Positions 26,005 to 33,652 of a stretch of DNA of 59,548 bases are shown piece by piece; the first letter of the stretch is position 1, and every line of letters starts with the position of its first letter. The notes beneath the pieces were generated by a model, which was not told the DNA's origin, ran no database searches, and saw nothing but the letters and a program-made list of their open reading frames with translations. Source of the DNA: a virus; the IMG/VR virus record IMGVR_UViG_3300012926_000005, positions 1 through 59,548 of that record. One strand, 5' to 3'. Made by a program: the position numbers and the translations under genes.

Positions 26005-26703
26005 ATGACACCTACCGAACAAATTCTTACCATAGAACTAAACCCCAAAGAACAAGCAATGGCGCGAGAGGTAACAGCGCTGGTTAATGCTCCGCTGATT
26101 CCGTCTATCCAGACGGCAGAGCAAGACGCAGAAGCGTTCGCGTTCCTATCACGGCTGAAGGCTCAAGAAAAGGCCGTACACGCGCTTTGGGACGATGACA
26201 TTGAGATGGCGAACAAGCTACACAGGTCGCTCACGGGCAAGCGTAAGAAGTTTCTGGATGCTATAACTAACGCCTTTAGGTTGGTGGACGGCAAGCGATC
26301 AGAATATCTTGAGCGACTTGAGCGCGAGAAGCAAGAGAAGGAACGGGTTGAGCGGGAGAAGGCCCAAGCGATTCAACAAGCCGAACTGCTGGCGGAAGCG
26401 GCTACGCTGGAAAAGACGGGCGACACGCTAGGGGCTGAGTGTGTTTTGGCGGAAGCGATGAATGCACCTGCACCCGTGGTTGTTGTAGCTTCAAGTGCTC
26501 CGGTGTACGACGGCGGCTACAATCGTGCGCTGCCGTGGCAGGTAGAAGTAATCGACCCGTCAAAGGTCAAGAAAGAGTACTGGTGTTTGGACGTGGATTC
26601 TATTGGTGCTCTTGTGCGGAAAAAGGGTAAGCTGGCTGAAAACATCATTGGCGCAGGAAGCGTCCGGATTTGGCAAGGGCGTAAGACCATCATCAAGGGC
26701 TAG
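26005..26703 (+). CDS. Coiled-coil recombination-associated phage protein
   Basis: 232 aa from ATG 26005, chosen by the SD GAGGAC and the promoter position. Long helices rich in Glu/Lys/Gln/Arg (residues 30-150: LERLEREKQEKERVEREKAQ and similar) are followed by a compact C-terminal domain (about 170-232: LPWQVEVIDPSKVKKEYWCLD ... GAGSVRIWQGRKTII). This layout is common beside phage SSAP/exonuclease pairs. Mechanism unknown. Confidence 0.55.
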   Translation: MTPTEQILTIELNPKEQAMAREVTALVNAPLIPSIQTAEQDAEAFAFLSRLKAQEKAVHALWDDDIEMANKLHRSLTGKRKKFLDAITNAFRLVDGKRSEYLERLEREKQEKERVEREKAQAIQQAELLAEAATLEKTGDTLGAECVLAEAMNAPAPVVVVASSAPVYDGGYNRALPWQVEVIDPSKVKKEYWCLDVDSIGALVRKKGKLAENIIGAGSVRIWQGRKTIIKG

Positions 26704-26762
26704 TAGTCGCTTATAGGTCAACCTGACGCTACGGCGGGGTATCCTAAAGAGGTAATCAGACC

Positions 26763-26870
26763 ATGAAAAACAAGACTATTCTCCCCTCTACGGCAATTTT
26801 TTACGGTGCTCTGATGGCCTGTAGCTTTTGGAGTATAGTGGCATTAATCTGGTGGTTCGTCCAACGTTAG
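26763..26870 (+). CDS. Single-pass membrane microprotein
   Basis: 35 aa with one transmembrane helix (about residues 11-31: IFYGALMACSFWSIVALIWW). SD GAGG at proper distance. Its last three codons, including TAG, are made by the 14-mer at 26859-26872. Confidence 0.55.
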   Translation: MKNKTILPSTAIFYGALMACSFWSIVALIWWFVQR

Positions 26871-26872
26871 AC
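26859..26872 (-). repeat. 14-mer copy supplying a stop codon
   Basis: Its CAACGTTAG gives the last residues and stop of the 26763 gene, then ends two bases before the ATG at 26875. Confidence 0.85.
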
Positions 26873-26874
26873 TT

Positions 26875-27072
26875 ATGGCTGACAGAAAAGAATATTTCCG
26901 TAAGCGCTATCTGGCAAGAAAGGCCGGAGAGTGGACGCCGATGAAACGAGGGCGGCGTGTAGGATTCAGGATGAAGCCGACGCCAGAGCAGATTGATTAC
27001 GAAATACGGTTAGCCGTGGCGATAGAAATATTTTTGTCTTTCACGGTTCACGGGCATAGGATACGAGGGTAG
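26875..27072 (+). CDS. Basic hypothetical protein
   Basis: 65 aa, Arg/Lys-rich (YFRKRYLARKAGEW; MKRGRRVGFRMKPTPEQ). The 14-mer ends two bases before its ATG, leaving no SD. Nucleic-acid binding is plausible. Confidence 0.5.
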   Translation: MADRKEYFRKRYLARKAGEWTPMKRGRRVGFRMKPTPEQIDYEIRLAVAIEIFLSFTVHGHRIRG

Positions 27073-27093
27073 AGATCAGGGAGGGGAGAGTAG

Positions 27094-27297
27094 ATGGCAA
27101 AAGTTTATTTGGCGACACTGTTAGGAATCTGGATCGGAGTGGCAATTTCTATCGTGCTCGTGCGGCACGTGACAATCCCGCCGACACCTTGGATTATTGC
27201 GGGCAAATTTTGCGGATTGGCTGGATTGATTATGACTCCAGTAATGCTGTTTTTAGTGTGGCTTGCTCCGCAGACTTGGCCGAAGGTGACCCGATGA
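27094..27297 (+). CDS. Two-helix membrane protein
   Basis: 67 aa with two transmembrane helices (about residues 4-22 and 36-58) and a short charged loop. SD GGGGAGAG. ATGA overlap with the next membrane microprotein, so the pair may act together. It could be a holin or antiholin; no lysozyme is nearby. Confidence 0.55.
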   Translation: MAKVYLATLLGIWIGVAISIVLVRHVTIPPTPWIIAGKFCGLAGLIMTPVMLFLVWLAPQTWPKVTR

Positions 27298-27428
27298 CTC
27301 CCGGCAACCCTGAGCAGGAGGCACGAGAGCAGTGGGCGCGTAATATCCATGCATTTATGGGAGGGGCATTCGTCGGGTTGCTATTAGTTGCGGCAGATAT
27401 AGCTTTCTGTATTTGGATTTCAATGTGA
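27294..27428 (+). CDS. Single-pass membrane microprotein
   Basis: 44 aa. Hydrophilic N-terminal half, then one transmembrane helix (about residues 22-42). Coupled by ATGA to the gene before. Confidence 0.5.
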   Translation: MTPGNPEQEAREQWARNIHAFMGGAFVGLLLVAADIAFCIWISM

Positions 27429-27449
27429 AAACGCGGGAGGGGCAGGAAA

Positions 27450-27491
27450 ATGGCAACATGCGAAGGTTGGGATTGGGATGGAGGTTGGTAA
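27450..27491 (+). CDS. Possible 13-aa Trp-rich leader peptide
   Basis: ATG-13 codons-TAA with three Trp (residues 7, 9 and 13) and a strong SD (GGGAGGGGCAGG). TAATG overlap with the next gene could couple its translation. It is very short and may be chance. Confidence 0.3.
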   Translation: MATCEGWDWDGGW

Positions 27492-28948
27492 TGGCAACAG
27501 TGCAGGAGATCAGAGCATTTGCGTTCATGTTGTATTTACTGGCGAATACAGAGAACCGCACGGAAGAGGAGAACATTCGGGCGATTGCGGCAAGGCTTAG
27601 TGAGTACTTGTCCTGCGGAGCCACAACGGAGCTCAGCGCAGCCGAGCCGCCAGCGGAGTGTAATAAATGCGGCATAAGAGTCAGGATATTTGAAGGCATG
27701 GAAGTGCATTCAGATACACTCAGCCCACTTTGCAGTAGTGGCGATTATCTCACTTCGACCGCAGCCCCGTCCGGTCGAGAGGCGCAGCCAGAACCCAGTG
27801 AAGAATGCGGCCATGAATGGGGGCGACCAGAGAATGATCGCCATCGATGCGGAGTTATTGGCGAACATTCGGAGCATATCTGCATGAGAAGCGGATGCGA
27901 AGCTGTCAAGAAAATAGCCGAGCCCGTAAAGGGCAGAGAGGAGATGCCAACTGCAACCGAGGCCAACACCAAAACCACCGCCCGGATATCAGCGACAGGG
28001 GCCAGTGAAGCAGCAGGGAAAGACGCTTTGCTGGCCTCGGCGCTTCAAAAGATTGCTGACAATTATGGCGGCTGCCACTGCGACCACGGCGATGCTAGTT
28101 GCTGTGAAAGAGTTGGAGAATTCTGTCCACACTGTATTGCTGAATTAGCACTTGCAGGACGTGCCGCTTCGCCCGCAGTGCTGGAGTCCAGTTCCGCGCA
28201 GGCAGCGCAAGGCGATAAGGGATGGGTAAGCGAACCGGACTGGCCAACAGAACCGCGCAATGCCAGCTACCGAGCAGGGTTGCGGGATGCGCAGAAAGCA
28301 TTCACAGAATGGAAGGGAAAAGTCATCAGCTATGAGTCTGTCCGACCCTCCGCGCCCCAGGTGGCAGGGCCGAGCCAGATTGCCGATGCGGTGATTGCCT
28401 ACTTGGAGCAGCATGGGCATGAGAGCCATACACGAGATGGGATTAGGGATGTTGTCGCGCAGTTATTCCGTGGCGCACCCGCAGCCAATGTCACCGGAGA
28501 GCAGTTCTTGGCCCGTCGTGGATTCGCGGATAGCCGCAATTATTCATCGACGCAATTAGGGCCATTGCTGGAAGAGTATGCCCGTGGCGGCGCACCCTCA
28601 GGACCGCACAAGGAGCAGAAATTGGACATTACGCCATTGGTGCAGAAGTGGTTTCCAGAAATTGATCCATTCCAAGCTAGAGCAGTTTCGCTTGCTATTG
28701 ACGTGAGTGCGGCATGTTCCGCAGAGCCGCAGCGGTGGCGGGACGTGAAGGTGGACGGTCTGCCGCGAATTGGCCAATGGTGCTGTATTTCCATCGGAGG
28801 GATCGTCCAGCATCAGTCTGCGCAATTCAGCATAGACGAAGGAATGTATTTTTGGGAATGGGCAGATGAGTCATCGGACTGCGCGCCTTTTGAAGTCGTA
28901 ACCCACTGGCAACCACTACCGAGCGCACCTAAATCGGAGAGTTTGTGA
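27491..28948 (+). CDS. Mosaic Cys/His-rich protein with C-terminal DUF551-like domain
   Basis: 485 aa from ATG 27491 (GGAGG upstream; the frame extends upstream to 27413). Clusters of Cys/His at about residues 55-75, 100-140 and 185-220 look like several small metal-binding modules separated by Ala/Pro/Ser linkers. The end (WRDVKVDGLPRIGQW ... VTHWQPLPSAP) matches DUF551, a short domain found at phage protein C-termini. The pieces appear assembled from different sources. Enzymatic role unknown. Confidence 0.55.
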   Translation: MATVQEIRAFAFMLYLLANTENRTEEENIRAIAARLSEYLSCGATTELSAAEPPAECNKCGIRVRIFEGMEVHSDTLSPLCSSGDYLTSTAAPSGREAQPEPSEECGHEWGRPENDRHRCGVIGEHSEHICMRSGCEAVKKIAEPVKGREEMPTATEANTKTTARISATGASEAAGKDALLASALQKIADNYGGCHCDHGDASCCERVGEFCPHCIAELALAGRAASPAVLESSSAQAAQGDKGWVSEPDWPTEPRNASYRAGLRDAQKAFTEWKGKVISYESVRPSAPQVAGPSQIADAVIAYLEQHGHESHTRDGIRDVVAQLFRGAPAANVTGEQFLARRGFADSRNYSSTQLGPLLEEYARGGAPSGPHKEQKLDITPLVQKWFPEIDPFQARAVSLAIDVSAACSAEPQRWRDVKVDGLPRIGQWCCISIGGIVQHQSAQFSIDEGMYFWEWADESSDCAPFEVVTHWQPLPSAPKSESL

Positions 28949-29273
28949 CTATTGAAGAAAGATTTTTAGACAAGGTTTCGCCCGAGCCGATGTCCGGTTG
29001 CTGGCTGTGGACAGGTGCGACCAATGGTGAAGGCTAATCCTATTCATTTTGGAGCCTGTGACGAATCGAGAGAATGTCATTCGGGGGATCGGGCCGACGG
29101 CTATTAATGCCAAGAAAACGCATTGCATACACGGTCATGAATTTGGCGAAGAGAGCGAATATTTCTGGAAAGATAGGAAGTATAGAGTTTGTCGTCCATG
29201 CGACAGGATCAAGGCCAAAATGAATTATCTGAAGCGTAAAGACCGAAGGAGAGGCCATGACAAAGCAGAATGA
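28945..29273 (+). pseudogene. HNH homing endonuclease remnant with internal deletion
   Basis: The GTG at 28945 opens VTIEERFLDKVSPEPMSGCWLWTGATNGEG, the standard N-terminus of phage HNH endonucleases, then stops at 29037. In another frame from about 29049 the text resumes as LEPVTNRENVIRGIGPTAINAKKTHC ... CRPCDRIKA, the standard C-terminal zinc half. The central HNH block (His-Cys-Asn-His catalytic part) is absent. One homing gene with a deletion plus frameshift explains both fragments. The second fragment could still be translated from 29049. Confidence 0.75.
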
Positions 29274-29448
29274 AGCTTTCTATCAGGGATTCGCCTGCGC
29301 GATTGCTACATTGGCGAGATATGGAAGTACTTCTCCCACGCACATCATGAATGCAAACGGCGTTACCTTGGATGATCTCAAAAAGCATGGCGTTGAAGAG
29401 TTCGACCTTGCTCCGATCCGCGCAGATTGGAGATTGACTCATGCCTAA
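29257..29448 (+). CDS. Small hypothetical protein
   Basis: 63 aa, SD AGGAGAGG. FYQGFACAIATLARYGS then DDLKKHGVEEFDLAPI reads like a short HTH-sized helical protein found in phage early operons. Overlaps the HNH remnant and the next gene. Confidence 0.5.
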   Translation: MTKQNEAFYQGFACAIATLARYGSTSPTHIMNANGVTLDDLKKHGVEEFDLAPIRADWRLTHA

Positions 29449-29713
29449 AGAACCAGCCCCGCCGAGCCCCTATGAGCCACGGCTGAGACTACTACAAATG
29501 CAGATAATCGAGGCATATGAGGGAGGATCGTCAATTGACGTGCTGACCGTGCTGCGGAGCGAACTGAGTGGGCTGCTGGAAGTGGCAGCGGAGTCGTTGG
29601 AAGTGCATAAATTTACCCGTAAATTCCTGCTTGCGCTACCCGGTGCAAAAGAAGAATCAAGTTCTCCCATCATCGACAAACTGGCCCAGGAGCTAGCCAA
29701 ATGGAAAAGGTAA
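29441..29713 (+). CDS. Hypothetical helical protein
   Basis: 90 aa. Two or three helices rich in Leu/Glu (LRLLQMQIIEAYEGGSSIDVLTVLRSELSGLLEVAAES). Overlaps the neighbours on both sides by 8-13 nt. No family recognised. Confidence 0.5.
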   Translation: MPKEPAPPSPYEPRLRLLQMQIIEAYEGGSSIDVLTVLRSELSGLLEVAAESLEVHKFTRKFLLALPGAKEESSSPIIDKLAQELAKWKR

Positions 29714-29925
29714 CGGACAAGAGCGGGCTTAAGGATTTCTCGGAATTCATTGGCAAAAATTTAGCCCAAATAAAGGCTTCCACATTCGCAGATGGCAGGC
29801 GGGCGGGACTGGAAGAGGCAGCGCGGCTCTGCGAGGATCATGATTGCTCACGCATAGCTAAAAAGGTACGCACCATAGCACAGCCGTCTAACGTTGGACT
29901 TGACAAGCCTGAAGGGTTAGGGTAG
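29701..29925 (+). CDS. Hypothetical protein before replication promoter
   Basis: 74 aa, helical with a DCSRIAKKVRTIAQ segment. Its 3' end holds the 14-mer (29886-29899, SNVG) and the -35 and -10 of the replication promoter, so expression and regulation overlap on the DNA. Confidence 0.5.
   Translation: MEKVTDKSGLKDFSEFIGKNLAQIKASTFADGRRAGLEEAARLCEDHDCSRIAKKVRTIAQPSNVGLDKPEGLG
29886..29899 (+). repeat. 14-mer copy against the replication -35
   Basis: Directly adjacent to TTGACA of the replication promoter. Confidence 0.85.
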
Positions 29926-29928
29926 GAT
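29900..29928 (+). promoter_or_regulatory. Replication-block promoter abutting the 14-mer
   Basis: TTGACA 29900-29905, 17 bp, TAGGAT 29923-29928. The 14-mer ends at 29899, directly against the -35, the expected place for an activator or repressor. Confidence 0.8.
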
Positions 29929-29952
29929 GTAATCTCTTTGGTGGTTGTCTTT

Positions 29953-29991
29953 GAGAGGGTCAGTGCCCTAACACTGACTCTCTGCCTTTTT
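29953..29991 (+). terminator. Intrinsic terminator/attenuator in initiator leader
   Basis: Left arm GAGAGGGTCAGTG (29953-29965), right arm CACTGACTCTC (29972-29982), a 7-bp plus 4-bp stem with a 2-nt bulge, then TGCCTTTTT. It lies between the promoter and the initiator ATG at 30007, so initiator expression may depend on read-through. Confidence 0.7.
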
Positions 29992-30006
29992 AGGGAAAGG
30001 GTTGGC

Positions 30007-30924
30007 ATGGATATTGTAGTCAAGAACAAGCAAAACATCCCATTCTTTTGGTTACAGAACGAAGTTCTCACGGTTTTCGGCCCTAAAATTGGTGCATACG
30101 GATTAGCGGTTTACTGCATTCTCTCCTACCAGTCACAAAACTCCGGCGAAGCAAAAACATCTCTCAGGCAAATAGCTTTTACGCTTGGCATCTCTCCACA
30201 GACGGCTATGCGGTCACTAGAATGTCTGATTGAGAATAAGCTAATTGAGGTCATAAAAAAGAGCCGTTCTCAGGCAGAAGGGCCTAGTATCTATGGCATT
30301 TTGACCGTTCCTATAGGGAACGGTGGGGTAGTGACCGTTCCTGTGGGGAAGCGGTACCGTTCCCCTGTTAACACGGTACCGTTCCTCCAGAGTGACACTC
30401 TTAGTACTTATAGTAATAATAATCTTATAGATTCTTCTATCTCTTCTAAGGATTTTGTATTAGAACCTGAAGAAGTTATAAGCCCCAAACAAAAATCAAA
30501 AACAAAAGAAGGCATCGCCGACCCGCGCCACGGCGAAATCAGAAACGCAATCATGGATGTTTATATGGCGATGAACAAAGTCAGCCCAGGATGGAGCGGA
30601 CGTGAGGCGAAATGTCTAGCTAATTTTCTCAGAGAGCATCCAAGCTGGACGACGGGAAAAATTTTAGAGTGCATCCGGGATCGGTTCCGGTCAGACATAA
30701 ACACGGCGCAGGAGCCACGCTACTGGATTGAACGGCTAGCGGAATTCGCGGCAGGCCCACTAAACGCATACGGCAAACCAAAGAACGGGAGCAACGGAAA
30801 TGGAAATTCAAAAGAAGACGACAGACTTGCAAGAGCACGGGCAGCAATCAACGCAGGACTTCAACCGGGCCGTGGCGGAAATGTTGTACATGACCGTCCA
30901 GCTTTACCGGATCGAACTGACTGA
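30007..30924 (+). CDS. Phage replication initiator (winged-helix, lambda O-like role)
   Basis: 305 aa from ATG 30007 (AGGGAAAGG SD). An N-terminal winged-helix domain (about residues 1-90: IPFFWLQNEVLTVFGPKIGAYGLAVYCIL, TSLRQIAFTLGISPQTAMRSLECLIENKLIEV) binds DNA. A low-complexity linker (about 100-165) coincides with the iteron and AT-rich DNA. The C-terminal part (about 180-260) is DnaD-like: GREAKCLANFLREHPSWTTGKILECIRDRF. It is followed by a loader and a DnaB helicase, the lambda O-P order plus helicase. Confidence 0.7.
   Translation: MDIVVKNKQNIPFFWLQNEVLTVFGPKIGAYGLAVYCILSYQSQNSGEAKTSLRQIAFTLGISPQTAMRSLECLIENKLIEVIKKSRSQAEGPSIYGILTVPIGNGGVVTVPVGKRYRSPVNTVPFLQSDTLSTYSNNNLIDSSISSKDFVLEPEEVISPKQKSKTKEGIADPRHGEIRNAIMDVYMAMNKVSPGWSGREAKCLANFLREHPSWTTGKILECIRDRFRSDINTAQEPRYWIERLAEFAAGPLNAYGKPKNGSNGNGNSKEDDRLARARAAINAGLQPGRGGNVVHDRPALPDRTD
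30304..30465 (+). other. Putative lambda-like replication origin inside initiator gene
   Basis: ACCGTTCC occurs at 30304, 30334, 30356 and 30378 (last three 22 bp apart), with an inverted GGAACGGT at 30317 and a near-copy at 30346-30355. A strongly AT-rich stretch (about 30394-30465) follows. This is the lambda ori layout: iterons in the initiator gene next to a DNA-unwinding element. Confidence 0.7.
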
Positions 30925-31528
30925 GCAAGTAGCGGCGTTCTGGCAAGAGGCGTTGCAACAGTTGACGCCGGATGAAGTTCGCCAGGGCTTCCTGAAGTAC
31001 ACGCAGTCCGACCGTTGCCAATTCCCACCGAAACCCGGCGACATAATCGAAAAGTCCGGATGGGTCAAGCCGTTCGTGGATATGCGTGATCAAGAGGCAG
31101 CACGGGAAAAGGCGTATCTGGAAAGGCACTGGCAAGGAGATACTGACCCGCATCTATTGTGTGAATGTGGGCATCCGCTGCATCGGCATGGCGTGTTCAC
31201 GGCAAACACTTGCTTAGGGATGCCCGTTGACTTGACGCTCATAGGTTCGTGCGGTTGCAGAAAATTTACGCCTCAACCTGTCGCTAGTCCGCAAAATCCT
31301 ACCATCGGCTCCCAGGTAGACGGAACGCTACACCCTGGCACGGAATACTTTAAATCAGAGCCTATCAGTCCAACGTCAGACAACCCGCACGGCTTTCCGA
31401 TGCCGAAAGACGGAAAATTATTGCCGCATAAATTTATGTTTAATAGCCTAGCACCGGGAAGATGCTCAATGTGTCTTCTGTCTGAAAATGATGTTTGCCA
31501 CGGCATTATTCCTGTAGGCCGAAAATAA
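30800..31528 (+). CDS. Putative helicase loader (lambda P-like role)
   Basis: 242 aa from ATG 30800, starting inside the initiator gene. N-terminal helices (FNRAVAEMLYMTVQLYRIELTEQVAAFWQEALQQLTPDEVRQGFLKYTQSDRC) match the replication-P/loader style. A CECGHPLHRHG ... CGC cluster (about 115-155) looks like a zinc site. It lacks a Walker A, so it would be a non-ATPase loader. A variant 14-mer (31368) lies in its 3' half. Confidence 0.55.
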   Translation: MEIQKKTTDLQEHGQQSTQDFNRAVAEMLYMTVQLYRIELTEQVAAFWQEALQQLTPDEVRQGFLKYTQSDRCQFPPKPGDIIEKSGWVKPFVDMRDQEAAREKAYLERHWQGDTDPHLLCECGHPLHRHGVFTANTCLGMPVDLTLIGSCGCRKFTPQPVASPQNPTIGSQVDGTLHPGTEYFKSEPISPTSDNPHGFPMPKDGKLLPHKFMFNSLAPGRCSMCLLSENDVCHGIIPVGRK

Positions 31529-32863
31529 GTGAAGAGTCCAACGTTAGACCAGCAATCTCCGCACTCACCGGACGCCGAACGAGCGATACTAGGAGCAGTG
31601 CTACTTGATAATTCCTGCTGGTATCAAACCGACAAAATGGCGGATGTAGATTTCTACTTGCCGTCACATCAGAGAATTTATAGCACTATGGCTGAATTGG
31701 CCGACGCAGGTATAGCAATAGATTTTGTCACTTTGACGGAAGCAATTGGAGCGAGGGACAAACGCGAGTCTAGAGGTAGTGGGATGTGTGAGTCAGTAGG
31801 TGGAGTTGCCTACATCACGTCTTTGACAGACGGACTACCACGGGTAAAAAACATTGAACAGTACGTAAATATAGTTCTGGACAAGTCCAAGCGCCGTCAA
31901 CTTCTACTGGAACTTAGTTCTGCTATTGAGAGGATTCGCGGCGACCACGGGCCGATAGCAGAAGAAATAGCGCAAACCGATGCGCGGCTGATGGAGTTAG
32001 GGTCAAATACCAAATCAGACCCGAAACACATCAGAGAAATTTTAGAGGAAGCCGACGCGCAGCTACATGCCGACATGGTAGAGGCGGGAGAAAGAAAGGC
32101 AATTGGCTTTACCACGGCCAACGACTCTTTGGACGATATGACCGGGGGTTATCATCGACGGGAAGTTACGGAAATCGGCGGCGAAACTTCAGATGGTAAG
32201 TCTGTTCTCATGCGTCAGGGGATCATAGCCAATGCCTGCATGGGAGTCAGGCAGCTAGCGTTTAGCCGAGAGGTCAGCAGGCAGCGCCTAGCGCTGGACT
32301 TCAAGGCGTTCATGTCGCAGACGAACCCTAAGCACGTTTCGGACGGTCGGAAAATGGACATGTTTGAGCGTGAACGATTCAAAGATGTAAACAAGATTAT
32401 TGGCCGCTGGCCATTATGGATAGACGACTCTCGTAGTTTGCATGTCGATGACTTGGTACATAAGGCGAGAAAATTTATCCGGCAGAACCGGGTAGAGATG
32501 ATTTGGGTTGACTACATACAGCTAGTCGCGGGTACAGGAGCTAACGCGACTCTCCAGATGGAAAATGTCTGTAAAGGCATCTGGGACTTAGCAGACGGCG
32601 AAGGCGTAGCAATGGTAGTGCTGAGTCAACTAAATCGGTTCCCAGGTGAAAAAAAACAACGGCCCAGACTTCGGCGGTCAAAAGACTCCAGCAAGATCGA
32701 GCAAGACGCGCACACTGTAATATTCGTTTACCAGCCAGAAGACGACGATGGGCGGCGGATTCCGCAAAAGGCTGAGTTGGTAGTAGCTAAACAGCGCCAC
32801 GGCCCCACGGGGATCATAGGGGTAAAGTTCAATACTGAGACACTTATTTTTGAGGAGAGATGA
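31529..32863 (+). CDS. Replicative DNA helicase, DnaB type
   Basis: 444 aa. The GTG start overlaps the TAA before. N-terminal DnaB domain (SPDAERAILGAVLLDN, YLPSHQRIYSTMAELADAGIAIDFVTLTEAI), a Walker A-like GGETSDGKS (about residues 216-225, unusual for GxxSxGKT), Walker B WVDYIQL (about 323-331), and VLSQLNR. The 14-mer (31536) encodes SPTLD at codons 3-7. It unwinds the fork. Confidence 0.85.
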   Translation: MKSPTLDQQSPHSPDAERAILGAVLLDNSCWYQTDKMADVDFYLPSHQRIYSTMAELADAGIAIDFVTLTEAIGARDKRESRGSGMCESVGGVAYITSLTDGLPRVKNIEQYVNIVLDKSKRRQLLLELSSAIERIRGDHGPIAEEIAQTDARLMELGSNTKSDPKHIREILEEADAQLHADMVEAGERKAIGFTTANDSLDDMTGGYHRREVTEIGGETSDGKSVLMRQGIIANACMGVRQLAFSREVSRQRLALDFKAFMSQTNPKHVSDGRKMDMFERERFKDVNKIIGRWPLWIDDSRSLHVDDLVHKARKFIRQNRVEMIWVDYIQLVAGTGANATLQMENVCKGIWDLADGEGVAMVVLSQLNRFPGEKKQRPRLRRSKDSSKIEQDAHTVIFVYQPEDDDGRRIPQKAELVVAKQRHGPTGIIGVKFNTETLIFEER

Positions 32864-33621
32864 GACTACGAGGCTGCTACGACAATCTAGCACGGGTATT
32901 CGATCAGGCCGACGACATAGACCTGACGGCGGGTCGGGAATGTTTCAGTTCGTATCATGTCATGATGCAGGAAATGTCTTCTGTGTTCGGCTATCCGATT
33001 GAATCAGTCACGGCGGCATTTGTCAGCCTGAGTCCTAACACTGACTACCTGAAAAACCTGCGAAGCGTTGTAACGCTTCTACAGGGCCATAGGCGAGGTC
33101 TACCAGTCGAGGGGCTGACGGTGAGCACCTATGGGCACTGCAAGCTTAGGGCGTGGCAGTATATCAACGGTCTAGACTTTCTCTCGGTCACAAAAGGCCC
33201 AAAGATCACGGCATTCTATAAAAGCATTATCAATCCAGAAGACCCTATCCCTGTAGTGGTAGACGGTCACATGGTAAGCGCTTGGTGCTATCGGCGCATG
33301 AACATGAAAACCGTAGCGTCGAACATGTTTGATTATGGTGCCGTGGCTGAAGACATACGAGCGCTAGCGGGATACAGAGGTTTAATCCCGTGCCAGGCTC
33401 AAGGCGTTCTGTGGTTCACGTGGAAACGTATAAATCAAGTTGTATACAAGAGCAATCTGGATATTTACGGCGATCACTGGCAACTTAAGCGCGGGCTGGA
33501 TGATATAAAGCCATATCCAGACAGAAATATTTTACCGATACAGCAAGAATCCTTCTCTTTTCCCTTGACAACTCAACTGACCTTTGATAAATTGACAATG
33601 CAAGCAGTAGTCCAACGTTAG
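32860..33621 (+). CDS. HhH-like phage DNA-associated protein
   Basis: 253 aa, ATGA-coupled to the helicase. FVSLSPNTDYLKNLRSV, then TVSTYGHCKLRAWQYINGLDF, TKGPKITAFYKSIINPEDPIPVVVDGHMV (about residues 110-140) follow a phage family with a helix-hairpin-helix/glycosylase-like core and a conserved D-x-H. A DNA repair or replication-associated role is inferred. Its stop codon is formed by the 14-mer (33610-33623). Confidence 0.45.
   Translation: MRLRGCYDNLARVFDQADDIDLTAGRECFSSYHVMMQEMSSVFGYPIESVTAAFVSLSPNTDYLKNLRSVVTLLQGHRRGLPVEGLTVSTYGHCKLRAWQYINGLDFLSVTKGPKITAFYKSIINPEDPIPVVVDGHMVSAWCYRRMNMKTVASNMFDYGAVAEDIRALAGYRGLIPCQAQGVLWFTWKRINQVVYKSNLDIYGDHWQLKRGLDDIKPYPDRNILPIQQESFSFPLTTQLTFDKLTMQAVVQR
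33565..33593 (+). promoter_or_regulatory. Promoter with TTGATAAA box and downstream 14-mer
   Basis: TTGACA 33565-33570, 17 bp, TAAATT 33588-33593; TTGATAAA at 33584-33591, and the 14-mer at about +10 (33610-33623). Both motif classes meet here, in front of the HTH gene. Confidence 0.8.
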
Positions 33622-33623
33622 AC
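33610..33623 (-). repeat. 14-mer copy at start of HTH transcript
   Basis: Forms the stop of the HhH-like gene and lies near +10 of the HTH promoter. Confidence 0.85.
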
Positions 33624-33652
33624 CAATTTACTAAAAGAAACGGAGTGATGCC

